Positions 19,173-29,418 are shown, counted from the first letter of the stretch. The stretch is DNA of 64,000 nucleotides from Kluyvera cryocrescens NBRC 102467 (GCF_001571285.1 NZ_BCTM01000011.1:124001-188000); one strand, 5' to 3'. A program made the numbers and translations. Notes: generated from the letters alone by a model not told the origin.

Positions 19173-20540
19173 ATGTTTGTTCAAAACTTTTTACAGCTTA
19201 TCGTCGATATCCTGAAGGTGCCATCAATCCTCGTCGGCTTGGTCGCATTGTTCGGTTTGGTTGCCCAAAAAAAATCGTTCCCTGATGTGATTAAAGGGAC
19301 TGTTAAAACAATCCTGGGCTTTTTGGTGCTGTCAGGCGGTGCTTCGGTCCTGGTCGGTTCGTTGTCACCACTGGGTGACATCTTTAAGCAATCCTTTGAT
19401 GTGCAGGGTATTATCCCAAACAACGAAGCAATGGTTTCCATTGCGTTGGAAAAATACGGTGCGCCAACCACGCTGATCATGGCTTTTGGCATGGTGGCGA
19501 ACATTGTCGTTGCCCGCTTTACCCGACTGAAATATATCTACCTTTCCGGGCATGTTACTTTCTACATGGCCTGTATGGTGGCAATTATTCTGTCTGTGGC
19601 TGGCTTCGAAGGCGTGCAGCTGATTTATACCGGTTCGCTGGCGCTCGGTATGCTGATGGCCTTCTTCCCGGCCATTGCGCAGCCCTACATGCGTAAGATT
19701 ATCGGTAGCGATCAGGTCGCGCTGGCGCATACCGGTACGATTGGTTATGTTCTTTCGGGGTGGATTGGCTCCGTTGTCGGTAAAGGTTCCAAATCTACCG
19801 AAGAAATGAACATGCCTAAGAACCTGAGCTTCTTACGCGACAGCACGATTTCAATCTCGCTGACGATGATGATCATTTATCTGGTCTTATCTATTTCGGC
19901 AGGTAAGGAGTATGTCGAAAGTCATTTCAGCCACGGTCAGAACTACCTCGTCTATTCCTTTATTCAGGCGATTACCTTTGCGGCTGGGGTGTTTATTATC
20001 CTGCAGGGTGTTCGTTTAATTCTGGCTGAGATTGTCCCGGCGTTTACCGGTTTCTCTGAGCGTCTGGTGCCTAACGCAAGACCGGCTCTGGATTGCCCGA
20101 TTGTCTTCCCATATGCCCCGAATGCCGTGCTGGTCGGCTTTATCTCCAGCTTTGTCGGTGGTCTGGTTGGGCTGTTTATTCTTGGGCAACTGAAGTGGGT
20201 GCTGATCCTGCCAGGCGTCGTGCCTCACTTCTTCTGCGGTGCGACGGCGGGTGTGTTTGGTAATGCTACCGGCGGTAAACGCGGTGCAATTATCGGGGCA
20301 TTTGCTCACGGTATTCTGATTACCTTCCTGCCGGTTGCGCTGATTCCGGTGCTGGGTGCGCTGGGTTTAACCAATACCACCTTCTCCGATACCGATTTTG
20401 GGGTCGTTGGGATTATCCTGGGCAACATGGCGCGCTTTATGACGCCAGGCACGATCACCATGACGATTACCGGTATTTTTGCTCTCCTCGTGGTCTACAA
20501 CTTCTTGGGTAAAAAGAAAGTTGTGGTAGAAGAGCAGTAA
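19173..20540 (+). CDS. PTS EIIC permease, SgaT/UlaA family
   Basis: Membrane component of 455 residues (E. coli UlaA is 465) with about ten or eleven hydrophobic helices. Conserved family features are the start FVQNFLQLIVDILKVPSILVG, the pore segment PNNEAMVSIALEKYG, a conserved LSGH in helix 4, and the second-half repeat LDCPIVFPYAPNAVLVGF. It should translocate and phosphorylate the sugar together with EIIA and EIIB. No lactonase or other Ula catabolic genes (ulaG, ulaD-F) accompany it, so the ascorbate route is not complete here and the substrate is unknown. It is the last gene of the operon and is followed by a strong hairpin. Confidence 0.92.
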   Translation: MFVQNFLQLIVDILKVPSILVGLVALFGLVAQKKSFPDVIKGTVKTILGFLVLSGGASVLVGSLSPLGDIFKQSFDVQGIIPNNEAMVSIALEKYGAPTTLIMAFGMVANIVVARFTRLKYIYLSGHVTFYMACMVAIILSVAGFEGVQLIYTGSLALGMLMAFFPAIAQPYMRKIIGSDQVALAHTGTIGYVLSGWIGSVVGKGSKSTEEMNMPKNLSFLRDSTISISLTMMIIYLVLSISAGKEYVESHFSHGQNYLVYSFIQAITFAAGVFIILQGVRLILAEIVPAFTGFSERLVPNARPALDCPIVFPYAPNAVLVGFISSFVGGLVGLFILGQLKWVLILPGVVPHFFCGATAGVFGNATGGKRGAIIGAFAHGILITFLPVALIPVLGALGLTNTTFSDTDFGVVGIILGNMARFMTPGTITMTITGIFALLVVYNFLGKKKVVVEEQ

Positions 20541-20554
20541 ATTACGCGGGATAA

Positions 20555-20580
20555 AATATGCCTCCTTGCGGAGGCATATT
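20555..20580 (+). terminator. Terminator of the tkt-PTS operon
   Basis: Eleven-base-pair stem, 20555-20565 with 20570-20580 (AATATGCCTCC / GGAGGCATATT), loop TTGC, 14 bp after the EIIC stop. The T-run after it is poor (GCATTT), so termination may be partial. Confidence 0.7.
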
Positions 20581-20818
20581 GCATTTAAGCGCCTATCTTA
20601 TCCGGTGCAGAGATCGAATTATCAGGGACCTTAACCGGTCAGTTCGTCCAATTGATCTTCTGCGCCGCTTCCAATTCATCCACGCTAACCGCAGATGAAC
20701 TAAAATTTTACCCCAATGCAACAAAGCATTCGTGAAACGTTTTTTTTCGCGACGTCGCGCACAGGTGTGGGTAAAATGCTCTCCCTTTCTATTTGTATTA
20801 CCAATTAGTGATAACGTG

Positions 20819-22237
20819 ATGAAAGCAGAGATAACCCCTTTAGAGGCACAACGGATCGTTCATTTACGCCGCCGCGATGTGGTACGTAAATTGTTGAACC
20901 GGGATAAAACGCCGCTGATGGTGCTGCTGTCGGCTGCCGTTGTGGGTACCCTGGTTGGGATGGTCGGCGTAGCCTTTGAACATGCGGTGAACTGGGTACA
21001 GAACGTGCGCATTGGCACCCTGGCTCAGGTGGCTGACCACTGGTTTATAGTATGGCCGCTGGCGTTTATTTTATCAGCCCTGCTGGCAATGGTGGGCTAC
21101 TGGCTGGTGCGTCGCTTTGCGCCTGAAGCCGGCGGATCAGGCATTCCTGAGATTGAAGGGGCACTGGAAGAACTGCGTCCGGTGCGCTGGTGGCGCGTGT
21201 TACCGGTGAAATTTGTCGGTGGCATGGGTACTCTCGGTGCAGGAATGGTATTGGGGCGTGAGGGGCCGACGGTACAAATCGGCGGTAATATCGGGCGTAT
21301 GGTTGGGGATATTTTCCGCCAGCGCGGTGAGGAGTCGCGCCATACGCTGCTGGCGACCGGCGCAGCGGCGGGCCTCTCGGCTGCGTTTAATGCGCCGCTG
21401 GCGGGTATTCTGTTTATCATCGAAGAGATGCGCCCGCAGTTTCGCTACAGTCTGATTTCTATTAAAGCCGTCTTCGTGGGCGTGATTATGTCCAGCGTTG
21501 TCTTTCGCATTTTCAATGGCGAAACGCCGGTGATTGAAGTCGGAAAGCTGACTAATGCGCCAGTGAACACGTTGTGGCTGTATTTGGTCCTGGGGATTAT
21601 CTTTGGCTGCGTTGGCCCGCTGTTCAACACACTGGTGCTGAAAACTCAGGATATGTTCTTCCGTATTCACGGCGGTGATATTAAAAAATGGGTGCTGATT
21701 GGCGGTCTGATCGGCGGCGGCTGTGGTGTTCTGGGCTTGTTTCACCCTGCGGCGTCGGGCGGTGGTTTTAGCCTGATCCCAATTGCGGCTGCCGGAAATT
21801 ATACCGTGGGCGCGCTGTTGTTTTTGTTTATCGCCCGCGTCGCGACAACGCTGCTGTGCTTTTCCTCCGGCGCGCCCGGCGGGATTTTTGCGCCGATGCT
21901 GGCGCTAGGCACGCTGCTGGGAACGGCTTTTGGTATGGCGGCGATGAATCTTTTCCCGGCTTATCATTTGGAAGCCGGCACCTTTGCGATTGCCGGAATG
22001 GGCGCGCTGTTAGCCGCCTCAGTGCGCGCACCGCTGACCGGAATCGTTTTGGTTTTGGAGATGACCGATAATTATCAGCTCATTTTGCCAATGATTATTA
22101 CCGGCCTCGGTGCCACGCTATTGGCGCAGTTCCTCGGCGGACAGCCGCTCTACGCCACGATCCTGGCAAGAACCCTTGCCAAGCAGGAAGCTGAACAGGA
22201 GGCGAAAGCCCAGCGGCCGGCTCCGGAGAATACTTGA
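20819..22237 (+). CDS. clcA: H+/Cl- exchange transporter ClcA
   Basis: CLC antiporter (2 Cl- for 1 H+) of 472 residues that supports extreme acid resistance in E. coli. Gating and filter residues are at the E. coli positions: Ser107 in GGSGIP, Glu148 in GREGP and the proton glutamate Glu203 in [11 protein letters not shown]. The C-terminus ends [10 protein letters not shown] chose ATG 20819 ([10 protein letters not shown]). The frame stays open upstream to an ATG at 20732, but that 29-residue basic and hydrophobic extension has no family match. The 278 bp before the gene contain the EIIC terminator and a GCGACGTCGC palindrome at 20749-20758, and nothing else I can support. Confidence 0.96.
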   Translation: MKAEITPLEAQRIVHLRRRDVVRKLLNRDKTPLMVLLSAAVVGTLVGMVGVAFEHAVNWVQNVRIGTLAQVADHWFIVWPLAFILSALLAMVGYWLVRRFAPEAGGSGIPEIEGALEELRPVRWWRVLPVKFVGGMGTLGAGMVLGREGPTVQIGGNIGRMVGDIFRQRGEESRHTLLATGAAAGLSAAFNAPLAGILFIIEEMRPQFRYSLISIKAVFVGVIMSSVVFRIFNGETPVIEVGKLTNAPVNTLWLYLVLGIIFGCVGPLFNTLVLKTQDMFFRIHGGDIKKWVLIGGLIGGGCGVLGLFHPAASGGGFSLIPIAAAGNYTVGALLFLFIARVATTLLCFSSGAPGGIFAPMLALGTLLGTAFGMAAMNLFPAYHLEAGTFAIAGMGALLAASVRAPLTGIVLVLEMTDNYQLILPMIITGLGATLLAQFLGGQPLYATILARTLAKQEAEQEAKAQRPAPENT

Positions 22238-22319
22238 ACGATTTACTCGGGTATTAGATAATGACACAAAGAGTCGGGTGAATATTAACCTGAACCTGCA
22301 GTATTAATGGGAGCAAAAA

Positions 22320-22664
22320 ATGAGTGATGACGTAGCGCTGCCGCTGGAGTTTACCGACGCCGCAGCCAAAAAAGTAAAAGTCCTGATCGCGGATGAAGAA
22401 AATCCAAACCTGAAACTGCGCGTGTACATCACGGGCGGTGGTTGCAGCGGCTTCCAGTATGGTTTTACCTTTGATGACCAGATCAACGACGGCGATATGA
22501 CCATCGAAAAACAGGGCGTAGGCCTGGTGGTCGATCCGATGAGCCTGCAGTATTTAGTTGGCGGTTCCGTTGATTATACCGAAGGTCTGGAAGGTTCACG
22601 CTTTATCGTGACCAACCCGAACGCGACCAGCACCTGCGGCTGCGGTTCTTCGTTCAGCATCTGA
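22320..22664 (+). CDS. erpA: Iron-sulfur cluster insertion protein ErpA
   Basis: A-type Fe-S carrier of 114 residues that delivers clusters to targets such as the isoprenoid enzymes IspG and IspH. The three cluster ligands Cys42 ([11 protein letters not shown]), Cys106 and Cys108 ([10 protein letters not shown]) are all present at family positions. A ribosome site GGGAG precedes ATG 22320. It stands as a single gene between clcA and yadS and ends at a bidirectional terminator. Confidence 0.97.
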   Translation: MSDDVALPLEFTDAAAKKVKVLIADEENPNLKLRVYITGGGCSGFQYGFTFDDQINDGDMTIEKQGVGLVVDPMSLQYLVGGSVDYTEGLEGSRFIVTNPNATSTCGCGSSFSI

Positions 22665-22713
22665 TGCACGACGCCGGATAGCGATAGCGCTTCTGAGCCT
22701 CGCGACAAACTTC

Positions 22714-22739
22714 AATTGCCCGCCTTCTGGCGGGCAATT
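22714..22739. terminator. Bidirectional terminator between erpA and yadS
   Basis: Stem 22714-22724 with 22729-22739 (AATTGCCCGCC / GGCGGGCAATT), loop TTCT, between converging genes. It serves erpA on the plus strand and yadS on the minus strand. Confidence 0.85.
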
Positions 22740-22743
22740 TCAT

Positions 22744-23367
22744 TTAGCGGCCTGGTTCGTCCAGCGCAAAGGTTGGCAGCTTGAGGTGCCAACGAATGGC
22801 GGCCAGACGAATGACCAGCGTCACTACCATGCCCATCATACTGGCGTTTTCCAGCGGGACATCGAAAGTGTAATAGGCCGTCGCATGGACTATCCCGCCG
22901 ACAATACAGGCCGTGGCATAGATTTCAGTTCGTAGAATCATCGGGACTTCGCGTGCCAACACATCGCGGATAATCCCACCGCCGACGCCGGTAACCACTC
23001 CCATACAGACCGCAACCAGCGGCCCGGAGTGGGCAATAAACGCTTTGTTGACGCCAATACCAACGAATACCGCCAGACCGACCGCATCTAACACCGGCAA
23101 CACCCATTTGGGTAAACGGCGCGGTTGGCGCACCAGAACGATGGTCAGCATACAGGTGACCATCGCCACTACCAGGTCGGTTGGATCTTTTACCCAGAAC
23201 ACCGGGCCGTTGGCCAGCGCCATATCCCTGATGGTGCCGCCACCGACGGCGGTGACCACGCCAAGTACCAGTACACCGAACGGATCCATACGCAGCTTAC
23301 CCGCAAGCAAAACGCCGGAGACCGCGAAAACAATGGTGCCTACAATATCCAGCCAGTAAACAAGCAT
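22744..23367 (-). CDS. yadS: TRIC-family (UPF0126) inner-membrane protein YadS
   Basis: Inner-membrane protein of 207 residues, nearly identical to E. coli YadS. It has two tandem UPF0126/TRIC repeats, each with the glycine-rich kink (VTAVGGGTIRDMA and VTGVGGGIIRDVL) and about seven membrane helices. Relatives are cation channels; a glycine transport role has been proposed for the enterobacterial proteins. The start is ATG at 23365-23367 (MLVYWLDIVG); a TTG two codons upstream is less likely. It is 14 bp downstream of btuF and probably shares the mtnN-btuF transcript. Confidence 0.93.
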   Translation of the reverse strand: MLVYWLDIVGTIVFAVSGVLLAGKLRMDPFGVLVLGVVTAVGGGTIRDMALANGPVFWVKDPTDLVVAMVTCMLTIVLVRQPRRLPKWVLPVLDAVGLAVFVGIGVNKAFIAHSGPLVAVCMGVVTGVGGGIIRDVLAREVPMILRTEIYATACIVGGIVHATAYYTFDVPLENASMMGMVVTLVIRLAAIRWHLKLPTFALDEPGR

Positions 23368-23381
23368 GACCAATTACCCAA

Positions 23382-24182
23382 TTAATGAACCTGCGCGAGT
23401 GCAGTACAGAGTTGTTTTGCGGCGAGGATAATACGTGGGCTTGCCCGTTCAAACCAGTCACTATTGAGGGGAATAATAGGGATTGTGAGCTGGTTGGCCC
23501 AGTACTGCTGAATTTTGGGTATTTGGCTCGCATCGCCTGCTGCAACGATCACCTGCGGCTGACGCGTTAACACCTGTTCCCGACTGACCTGCGGCCAGGC
23601 GACGCGGCTGTCGGCGAAAATATTCTCGCCGCCGCAAACCTCCAGCACCTGATTTTGAATGGCGCTTTTGTTGCTGGTGAAAATGGGATTGAAACCAAAC
23701 TGCATGAACACCCGCTTTTTCGGCGCGTTGGCGTATTGCGCTTTGAGCGCGGAATAATCATGAAGCAGGGCGGTGGCGGCCTGTTCGGCTTTCTCCGGCG
23801 TTGGGCTCCATTTGGCGAGCAGACGCAGCGTGGCGGCAATCTCTTCAATGCTGTGAGTATCCACCCATAAAACGGTGATCCCGATAGCGCGAAGCTGATT
23901 GACCTGGCGTTCGGCATTGCCTTCTTTCCACGCCAGCACCAGGTCTGGATGGAGTGCGACGATGCGTTCCAGGTTAATGCCCTGCCAGGAGGCAACCTGC
24001 TCAATGGTTTTGGCTTCGGCAGGATAGTCGGACCAGGCGCTCACGCCAATTGGCGTGATTCCGGCGGCAAAGGCCAGTTCGGTATTGGCGGGAGAGAGAG
24101 AAATCACCCGCGGCGCGGCACAGAGCCACGCCGGGATGCTTAGCAGCAGGGCCAGCAGCCCTATCGTGAGCCGCTTAGCCAC
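23382..24182 (-). CDS. btuF: Vitamin B12 periplasmic binding protein BtuF
   Basis: Periplasmic cobalamin-binding protein of 266 residues that feeds the BtuCD ABC transporter. A Sec signal is seen at 1-22 ([14 protein letters not shown]). The class III binding fold shows [17 protein letters not shown], the cobalamin-contact region [10 protein letters not shown] and [17 protein letters not shown]. It overlaps mtnN by eight bases (24175-24182) and precedes yadS, so all three form a tight operon as in E. coli. Confidence 0.96.
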   Translation of the reverse strand: MAKRLTIGLLALLLSIPAWLCAAPRVISLSPANTELAFAAGITPIGVSAWSDYPAEAKTIEQVASWQGINLERIVALHPDLVLAWKEGNAERQVNQLRAIGITVLWVDTHSIEEIAATLRLLAKWSPTPEKAEQAATALLHDYSALKAQYANAPKKRVFMQFGFNPIFTSNKSAIQNQVLEVCGGENIFADSRVAWPQVSREQVLTRQPQVIVAAGDASQIPKIQQYWANQLTIPIIPLNSDWFERASPRIILAAKQLCTALAQVH

Positions 24183-24873
24183 GCGCCAGCTTCTGCACCA
24201 GCGTTTCGACCATCAGGGTCGACTGTTTTGCCGCAACCGCCAGGAACTCGTCAAAGCTGAGGTGGGATTGCTGATCGGCAACGTCAGAGATCGCGCGCAC
24301 CACCACAAACGGTACCGCGAAGCTGTGGCAAACGTGGGCGATTGCCGTCGCTTCCATCTCAACCGCAATGGCTTGTGGGAAGTTGTGGCGGATTTTTGCC
24401 AGGCCAACGGAACCGTTGATGAAAGCGTCGCCGCTGACGATCAGGCCGCGTACTGCATTGAGGTCTAAGGATTTAATGCATTCTTCGGCAGCGGCAATCA
24501 GTTTGTCGTCTGCTTTGAAGGCCGCTGGGCAGCCCGCCATCTGGCCGATTTCGTAGCCGAATGCGGTGACGTCAGCGTCGTGGTAGCGCGCTTCATCGGA
24601 AACCACGATGTCGCCTACTTTCAGGGTTGGCGCGAGGCCGCCTGCGGAACCGGTATTAATGATGACATCCGGCTGGCAGCGCTCCAGCAGCAGGGTTGCG
24701 CCCATTGCTGCGGCGACTTTACCAATGCCAGATTTCAGTAACGCGACGTCAACGCCGTTTAGCTGGCCGGTGTAGATCTCGCTGCCGCCAATGGTGATGG
24801 TCTGACGATTCTCGATTTTGTCACGCAGCAGCGTAACTTCTTCTTCCATTGCGCCAATAATGCCGATTTTCAT
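24175..24873 (-). CDS. mtnN: 5'-methylthioadenosine/S-adenosylhomocysteine nucleosidase
   Basis: MTA/SAH nucleosidase (Pfs) of 232 residues; it cleaves adenine from 5'-methylthioadenosine and S-adenosylhomocysteine, recycling SAM by-products and giving the AI-2 precursor. Active-site segments are complete: Glu12 in [21 protein letters not shown] with the ribose-binding Met and Glu, and the acid Asp in [10 protein letters not shown]. It is divergent from dgt with an 83-bp gap, and leads the mtnN-btuF-yadS operon. Confidence 0.97.
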   Translation of the reverse strand: MKIGIIGAMEEEVTLLRDKIENRQTITIGGSEIYTGQLNGVDVALLKSGIGKVAAAMGATLLLERCQPDVIINTGSAGGLAPTLKVGDIVVSDEARYHDADVTAFGYEIGQMAGCPAAFKADDKLIAAAEECIKSLDLNAVRGLIVSGDAFINGSVGLAKIRHNFPQAIAVEMEATAIAHVCHSFAVPFVVVRAISDVADQQSHLSFDEFLAVAAKQSTLMVETLVQKLARG

Positions 24874-24956
24874 AGATTTACTCGCGATGTGCCATGTTTA
24901 AAGGCATAGTCTATCATGCGGTTCAGGGGAAGCGCATTTCTCGCGACGGAGAGGCT

Positions 24957-26471
24957 ATGGCTACGATTGATTTTCGCAATAAAATTAACTGGCATCGGCG
25001 CTATCGTTCACCGCAGGGCGTCAGTTCTGAACATGACATTCTGCGCATTTTTGAGAGCGATCGCGGGCGCATTATTAACTCTCCGGCGATTCGGCGACTG
25101 CAGCAAAAAACGCAGGTCTTCCCGCTTGAACGTAACGCCGCCGTACGCACGCGCCTGACGCACTCAATGGAAGTGCAGCAAGTTGGGCGCTACATCGCCA
25201 AAGAGATCCTAAGCCGTCTGAAAGAAAAGACGCTGCTCGCGACCTATGGGTTAGATGAGCTGACCGGGCCGTTTGAAAGTATTGTTGAGATGGCGTGCCT
25301 GATGCACGACATTGGCAACCCACCGTTTGGTCATTTTGGTGAAGCGGCAATTAACGACTGGTTCAGCCATCGCCTGGCGCCAAAAGATGCCCGACAGCAA
25401 CCGCAGAGCCATGACCGCTGCGAAGTGGGGGAGCTAAAGTTACGAGAAGGCGAAGACGCGCTTAATTTGCTGCGCAGCAAAGTGCGGCAGGATTTGTGTC
25501 ATTTTGAAGGTAATGCGCAGGGTATTCGTTTAGTACATACCTTGATGCGTATGAATCTGACCTGGGCGCAGGTGGGATGTATTTTAAAATACACACGTCC
25601 GGCTTGGTGGGCGGCAGAAGTGCCAAAAACGCACAGCTATTTAATGAAAAAACCAGGCTATTACCTGGCGGAAGAGCACTATATTGCGCGCTTACGTAAA
25701 GAACTTGATTTGGCACCTTACAATCGCTTCCCGCTAACCTGGATTATGGAAGCGGCCGATGATATTTCTTATTGTGTTGCCGATCTTGAAGATGCGGTAG
25801 AAAAAAGAATTTTCAGCGTCGAACAGCTGTATCAGCATTTATATGAAGCATGGCCTAAACACGGCAAAGGATCGCTGTTCGCTCAGGTCGTGGAAAATGC
25901 CTGGGATAAATCCCGCGCTAATTCATTAAGTCGGAGCGCAGAAGACCAATTCTTCATGTATTTGCGGGTCAATACATTAAATAAATTGGTGCCTTATGCG
26001 GCACAGCGTTTTATCGATAATCTGCCGCAGATTTATGACGGTGATTTTAATCACGCGCTGCTGGAAGATGAAAGTAGCTACAGCGAGCTGCTTGCGTTAT
26101 ACAAGAATGTGGCAAGAAAACATGTGTTTAGTCATCCAGAGGTTGAGCAACTTGAGCTACAAGGCTATCGCGTCATTGGCGGCCTGTTGGATATTTATTC
26201 ACCGCTGTTAAAATTATCTCTGAGTGATTTTAGTGAGTTGGTAGAACATGAACGTGTGCGCCACTTACCAATAGAATCACGACTCTTTTGCAAGCTCTCA
26301 ACGCGCCATCGTTTAGCTTATGTTGAAGCTGTTAATAAAATTTCGCGGGAGTCTGTGGAATTTCCCATAATGGAATATTATTATCGCTGTCGCCTGATTC
26401 AGGATTATATCAGCGGGATGACCGATCTCTATGCGTGGGATGAATATCGGCGGCTGATGGCGGTGGAATAA
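24957..26471 (+). CDS. dgt: Deoxyguanosine triphosphate triphosphohydrolase
   Basis: dGTPase of 504 residues (E. coli 505); it hydrolyses dGTP to deoxyguanosine and triphosphate. The HD-domain metal ligands His69 (LTHSMEV), His117 and Asp118 ([15 protein letters not shown]) are present, and the fourth ligand is in [19 protein letters not shown] start at ATG 24957 (MATIDFRNK) after GGAGAGG; the frame is open upstream to 24894 but that part has no family match. The 3' third is noticeably AT-richer than the 5' part, as in E. coli. degP follows 136 bp downstream. Confidence 0.96.
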   Translation: MATIDFRNKINWHRRYRSPQGVSSEHDILRIFESDRGRIINSPAIRRLQQKTQVFPLERNAAVRTRLTHSMEVQQVGRYIAKEILSRLKEKTLLATYGLDELTGPFESIVEMACLMHDIGNPPFGHFGEAAINDWFSHRLAPKDARQQPQSHDRCEVGELKLREGEDALNLLRSKVRQDLCHFEGNAQGIRLVHTLMRMNLTWAQVGCILKYTRPAWWAAEVPKTHSYLMKKPGYYLAEEHYIARLRKELDLAPYNRFPLTWIMEAADDISYCVADLEDAVEKRIFSVEQLYQHLYEAWPKHGKGSLFAQVVENAWDKSRANSLSRSAEDQFFMYLRVNTLNKLVPYAAQRFIDNLPQIYDGDFNHALLEDESSYSELLALYKNVARKHVFSHPEVEQLELQGYRVIGGLLDIYSPLLKLSLSDFSELVEHERVRHLPIESRLFCKLSTRHRLAYVEAVNKISRESVEFPIMEYYYRCRLIQDYISGMTDLYAWDEYRRLMAVE

Positions 26472-26528
26472 TCAGAAGTTTTGTAAAGGCGCTCAATAAA
26501 TTTTTACTTTTCCCATGTGCAGTTGCAG

Positions 26529-26556
26529 GGAACTTAGTGCCATAAAGTGAATCTGA
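26529..26556 (+). promoter_or_regulatory. Sigma-E promoter of degP
   Basis: GGAACTT at 26529-26535 and TCTGA at 26552-26556 are separated by 16 bases, an exact fit to the sigma-E consensus. It lies 52 bp before the degP ATG. Envelope stress should therefore induce degP through RpoE. Confidence 0.88.
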
Positions 26557-26607
26557 TTAGTCACGAACATCGTAACTTTGCGTAATCTGAAATTGAGATT
26601 GAAACAC

Positions 26608-28053
26608 ATGAAAAAAACCACGTTAGCAATGAGTGCACTGGCTCTTAGTTTAAGTCTGGCTCTGTCTCCGTTGTCCGCTAGCGCGGCCGAGACGGCTTCT
26701 TCCTCCGCATCTGCTGCGCAGCCAATGCCAAGCCTGGCGCCGATGCTGGAAAAGGTTATGCCGTCAGTCGTCAGCATTAATGTTGAGGGCAGCACAACGG
26801 TAAACACGCCGCGTATGGGGCGTAATTTCCAGCAGTTCTTCGGTGACAATTCGCCGTTCTGCCAGGATGGCTCGCCTTTCCAGAGCTCTCCATTCTGCCA
26901 GGGCGCAGGCCCGGATGGCGGTAACGGGGGCGGAAGTCCGCAGCAGCAACAGAAATTTATGGCTCTGGGTTCCGGGGTGGTGATTGATGCGGCGAAAGGC
27001 TATGTCGTCACCAATAACCACGTGGTGGATAACGCCAACGTGATTAAGGTTCAGCTGAGCGATGGCCGTAAGTTTGACGCCAAAGTGGTGGGGAAAGATC
27101 CGCGTTCTGATATCGCGCTGATTCAGATTCAGGATCCGAAAAACCTGACGGCAATTAAGCTGGCGGATTCCGACGCTCTGCGTGTCGGTGACTACACCGT
27201 GGCTATCGGTAACCCGTTTGGTCTGGGTGAAACCGTGACCTCCGGTATTGTGTCAGCGCTAGGCCGTAGCGGCCTGAACGTCGAAAACTACGAAAACTTT
27301 ATTCAGACCGATGCTGCGATTAACCGCGGTAACTCCGGCGGTGCGCTGGTTAACCTGAACGGCGAACTTATCGGTATCAACACCGCGATTCTTGCACCGG
27401 ACGGCGGTAACATCGGGATCGGCTTTGCTATCCCAAGTAATATGGTGAAAAACCTTACCGACCAGATGGTGAAATACGGTCAGGTGAAACGCGGCGAACT
27501 GGGCATTATGGGGACCGAACTGAACTCCGAACTGGCAAAAGCCATGAAGGTTGATGCTCAGCGCGGCGCATTCGTAAGCCAGGTCATGCCGAACTCGTCC
27601 GCAGCGAAAGCTGGGATTAAAGCGGGTGACGTCATTACCTCTCTGAACGGTAAAGCAATCAGCAGCTTCGCGGCGCTGCGTGCGCAGGTTGGTACGATGC
27701 CAATCGGCAGCAAAATCAGCCTCGGCCTGCAGCGTGACGGTAAGCCGCTGACGGTCGAAATTGAGCTGCAGCAGAGCAGCCAGAACCAGGTGGACTCCAG
27801 CTCAATCTTCAACGGTATCGAAGGGGCGGAGATGAGCAACAAAGGCCAGGATAAAGGTGTCGTGGTGAGTTCCGTGAAAGCGGGTACGCCGGCGGCGCAG
27901 ATTGGCCTGAAAAAAGGTGATGTGATTGTGGGGGCTAACCAGCAGGCGGTGAAAAATATCGCCGAGCTGCGTAAAATCCTCGACAGCAAACCTTCCGTTC
28001 TGGCGCTGAACATTCAGCGTGGCGATAGCTCTATCTATCTGTTGATGCAGTAA
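26608..28053 (+). CDS. degP: Periplasmic serine protease/chaperone DegP
   Basis: HtrA protease of 481 residues (E. coli 474) that degrades or refolds misfolded envelope proteins. It has a signal peptide to about residue 26 (SASAAE), the LA-loop disulfide pair Cys85/Cys97, and a catalytic triad His138 (TNNHVV), Asp168 (SDIALI) and Ser243 (GNSGGAL). Two PDZ domains follow (about 290-385 and 395-481), with linker QQSSQNQVDSSS. The residues before the triad carry seven extra positions relative to E. coli. The start is ATG 26608 (MKKTTLAMSALAL); the in-frame 26578 start falls within the leader. Confidence 0.97.
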   Translation: MKKTTLAMSALALSLSLALSPLSASAAETASSSASAAQPMPSLAPMLEKVMPSVVSINVEGSTTVNTPRMGRNFQQFFGDNSPFCQDGSPFQSSPFCQGAGPDGGNGGGSPQQQQKFMALGSGVVIDAAKGYVVTNNHVVDNANVIKVQLSDGRKFDAKVVGKDPRSDIALIQIQDPKNLTAIKLADSDALRVGDYTVAIGNPFGLGETVTSGIVSALGRSGLNVENYENFIQTDAAINRGNSGGALVNLNGELIGINTAILAPDGGNIGIGFAIPSNMVKNLTDQMVKYGQVKRGELGIMGTELNSELAKAMKVDAQRGAFVSQVMPNSSAAKAGIKAGDVITSLNGKAISSFAALRAQVGTMPIGSKISLGLQRDGKPLTVEIELQQSSQNQVDSSSIFNGIEGAEMSNKGQDKGVVVSSVKAGTPAAQIGLKKGDVIVGANQQAVKNIAELRKILDSKPSVLALNIQRGDSSIYLLMQ

Positions 28054-28063
28054 TCTTCCTCCC

Positions 28064-28091
28064 AACCCTTTCCCCATCCGGGGAAAGGGTT
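28064..28091 (+). terminator. degP rho-independent terminator
   Basis: Twelve-base-pair stem, 28064-28075 with 28080-28091 (AACCCTTTCCCC / GGGGAAAGGGTT), loop ATCC, followed by TCTTTT. It starts 10 bp after the degP stop. Confidence 0.88.
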
Positions 28092-28213
28092 TCTTTTCCC
28101 CGGTTATGTGAAGCCTCCCACAACTCCATAGATCTCAATCGTGCTTTGTGCGTTTGCACAGTGCGAGGCTAAATTATCTTTCTTATCATGTAACCTGCTC
28201 ACAGGAGGGGTTC

Positions 28214-29371
28214 ATGGCTAGCTGGCATCTTGATACGAAAATGGCGCAGGATATCGTGGCGCGAACAATGCGGATTATCGATACCAATATCAACGTGATG
28301 GATGCCCGTGGGCGCATTATCGGCAGCGGCGATCGCGAGCGTATTGGTGAATTGCACGAAGGCGCGCTGCTGGTGCTGTCTCAGGGACGGGTGGTCGATA
28401 TTGACGATGCGGTCGCTCGTCACCTGCACGGGGTGCGTCAGGGGATTAACCTGCCGTTGCGCCTGGAAGGAGAAATCGTCGGCGTTATCGGCCTGACCGG
28501 TGAGCCGGAGACGCTGCGCAAGTACGGCGAGCTGGTCTGTATGACGGCGGAGATGATGCTGGAACAGTCGCGCCTGATGCACCTGCTGGCGCAGGATAGT
28601 CGCCTACGCGAAGAGCTGGTGATGAATCTTATCCAGGCTGAGGAGAATACGCCGGCGCTAACCGAATGGGCGCAACGCTTGGGAATCGATCTTAATCAGC
28701 CGCGCGTTGCGGCGGTGGTGGAGGTCGACAGCGGTCAGTTGGGCGTGGATAGCGCCATGGCGGAATTGCAGCAATTGCAAAACGCGCTAACCACACCGGA
28801 GCGTAATAACCTGATAGCCATTGTTTCGCTGACTGAAATGGTGGTGCTGAAACCGGCGCTGAACCAGTTTGGCCGCTGGGATGCGGAAGATCATCAGAAA
28901 CGGGTAGAACAGCTGATTTCGCGCATGAAGGAGAATGGGCATCTGCGTTTTCGCGTTGCGCTGGGTAACTACTTTACCGGGCCTGGCAGTATTGCGCGCT
29001 CTTATCGCACCGCGCGCACCACCATGATGGTGGGTAAGCAGCGAATGCCCGATAGCCGCAGCTATTTTTACCAGGATCTGATGCTACCGGTGCTGCTTGA
29101 TAGCCTGCGCGGTGGCTGGCAAGCCAATGAGCTTTCCCGTCCATTAATGCGGCTAAAAGCGATGGATAATAATGGGCTGTTACGCCGAACGCTGGCCGCG
29201 TGGTTTCGTCACAATGTGCAGCCATTGGCCACGTCAAAGGCGCTGTTTATCCACCGTAACACGCTGGAGTACCGGCTGAACCGGATTTCGGAGCTGACGG
29301 GGTTGGATTTGGGGAATTTTGACGACCGACTGCTGCTGTATATTGCATTGCAGCTCGATGAGCAGCGGTGA
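28214..29371 (+). CDS. cdaR: Sugar diacid utilisation regulator CdaR
   Basis: Transcription activator of 385 residues, as in E. coli, for glucarate, galactarate and glycerate use. The N-terminal sugar-diacid recognition domain (about 1-135) is nearly identical to E. coli (HLDTKMAQDIVARTMRIID). The C-terminal PucR-type helix-turn-helix spans about 325-380 (SKALFIHRNTLEYRLNRISE). The start is ATG 28214 after the strong AGGAGGGG site; an upstream in-frame start at 28148 has none. It converges with yaeH; the 47-bp gap shows only a weak hairpin. Confidence 0.96.
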   Translation: MASWHLDTKMAQDIVARTMRIIDTNINVMDARGRIIGSGDRERIGELHEGALLVLSQGRVVDIDDAVARHLHGVRQGINLPLRLEGEIVGVIGLTGEPETLRKYGELVCMTAEMMLEQSRLMHLLAQDSRLREELVMNLIQAEENTPALTEWAQRLGIDLNQPRVAAVVEVDSGQLGVDSAMAELQQLQNALTTPERNNLIAIVSLTEMVVLKPALNQFGRWDAEDHQKRVEQLISRMKENGHLRFRVALGNYFTGPGSIARSYRTARTTMMVGKQRMPDSRSYFYQDLMLPVLLDSLRGGWQANELSRPLMRLKAMDNNGLLRRTLAAWFRHNVQPLATSKALFIHRNTLEYRLNRISELTGLDLGNFDDRLLLYIALQLDEQR

Positions 29372-29418
29372 TGAACCCGGCGGTGCTGCGCCGCCGGGAT
29401 AATAAAGTAGACGAAACC

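Noticed and set aside
20732-20818. 29-residue N-terminal extension of ClcA
   Set aside because: Open frame without ribosome site; the conserved family N-terminus begins at 20819 and gives the E. coli length.
22672-22700. REP-like sequence after erpA (ACGCCGGATAGCG...)
   Set aside because: Shares a few bases with the REP core but cannot form the REP stem; too weak to annotate.
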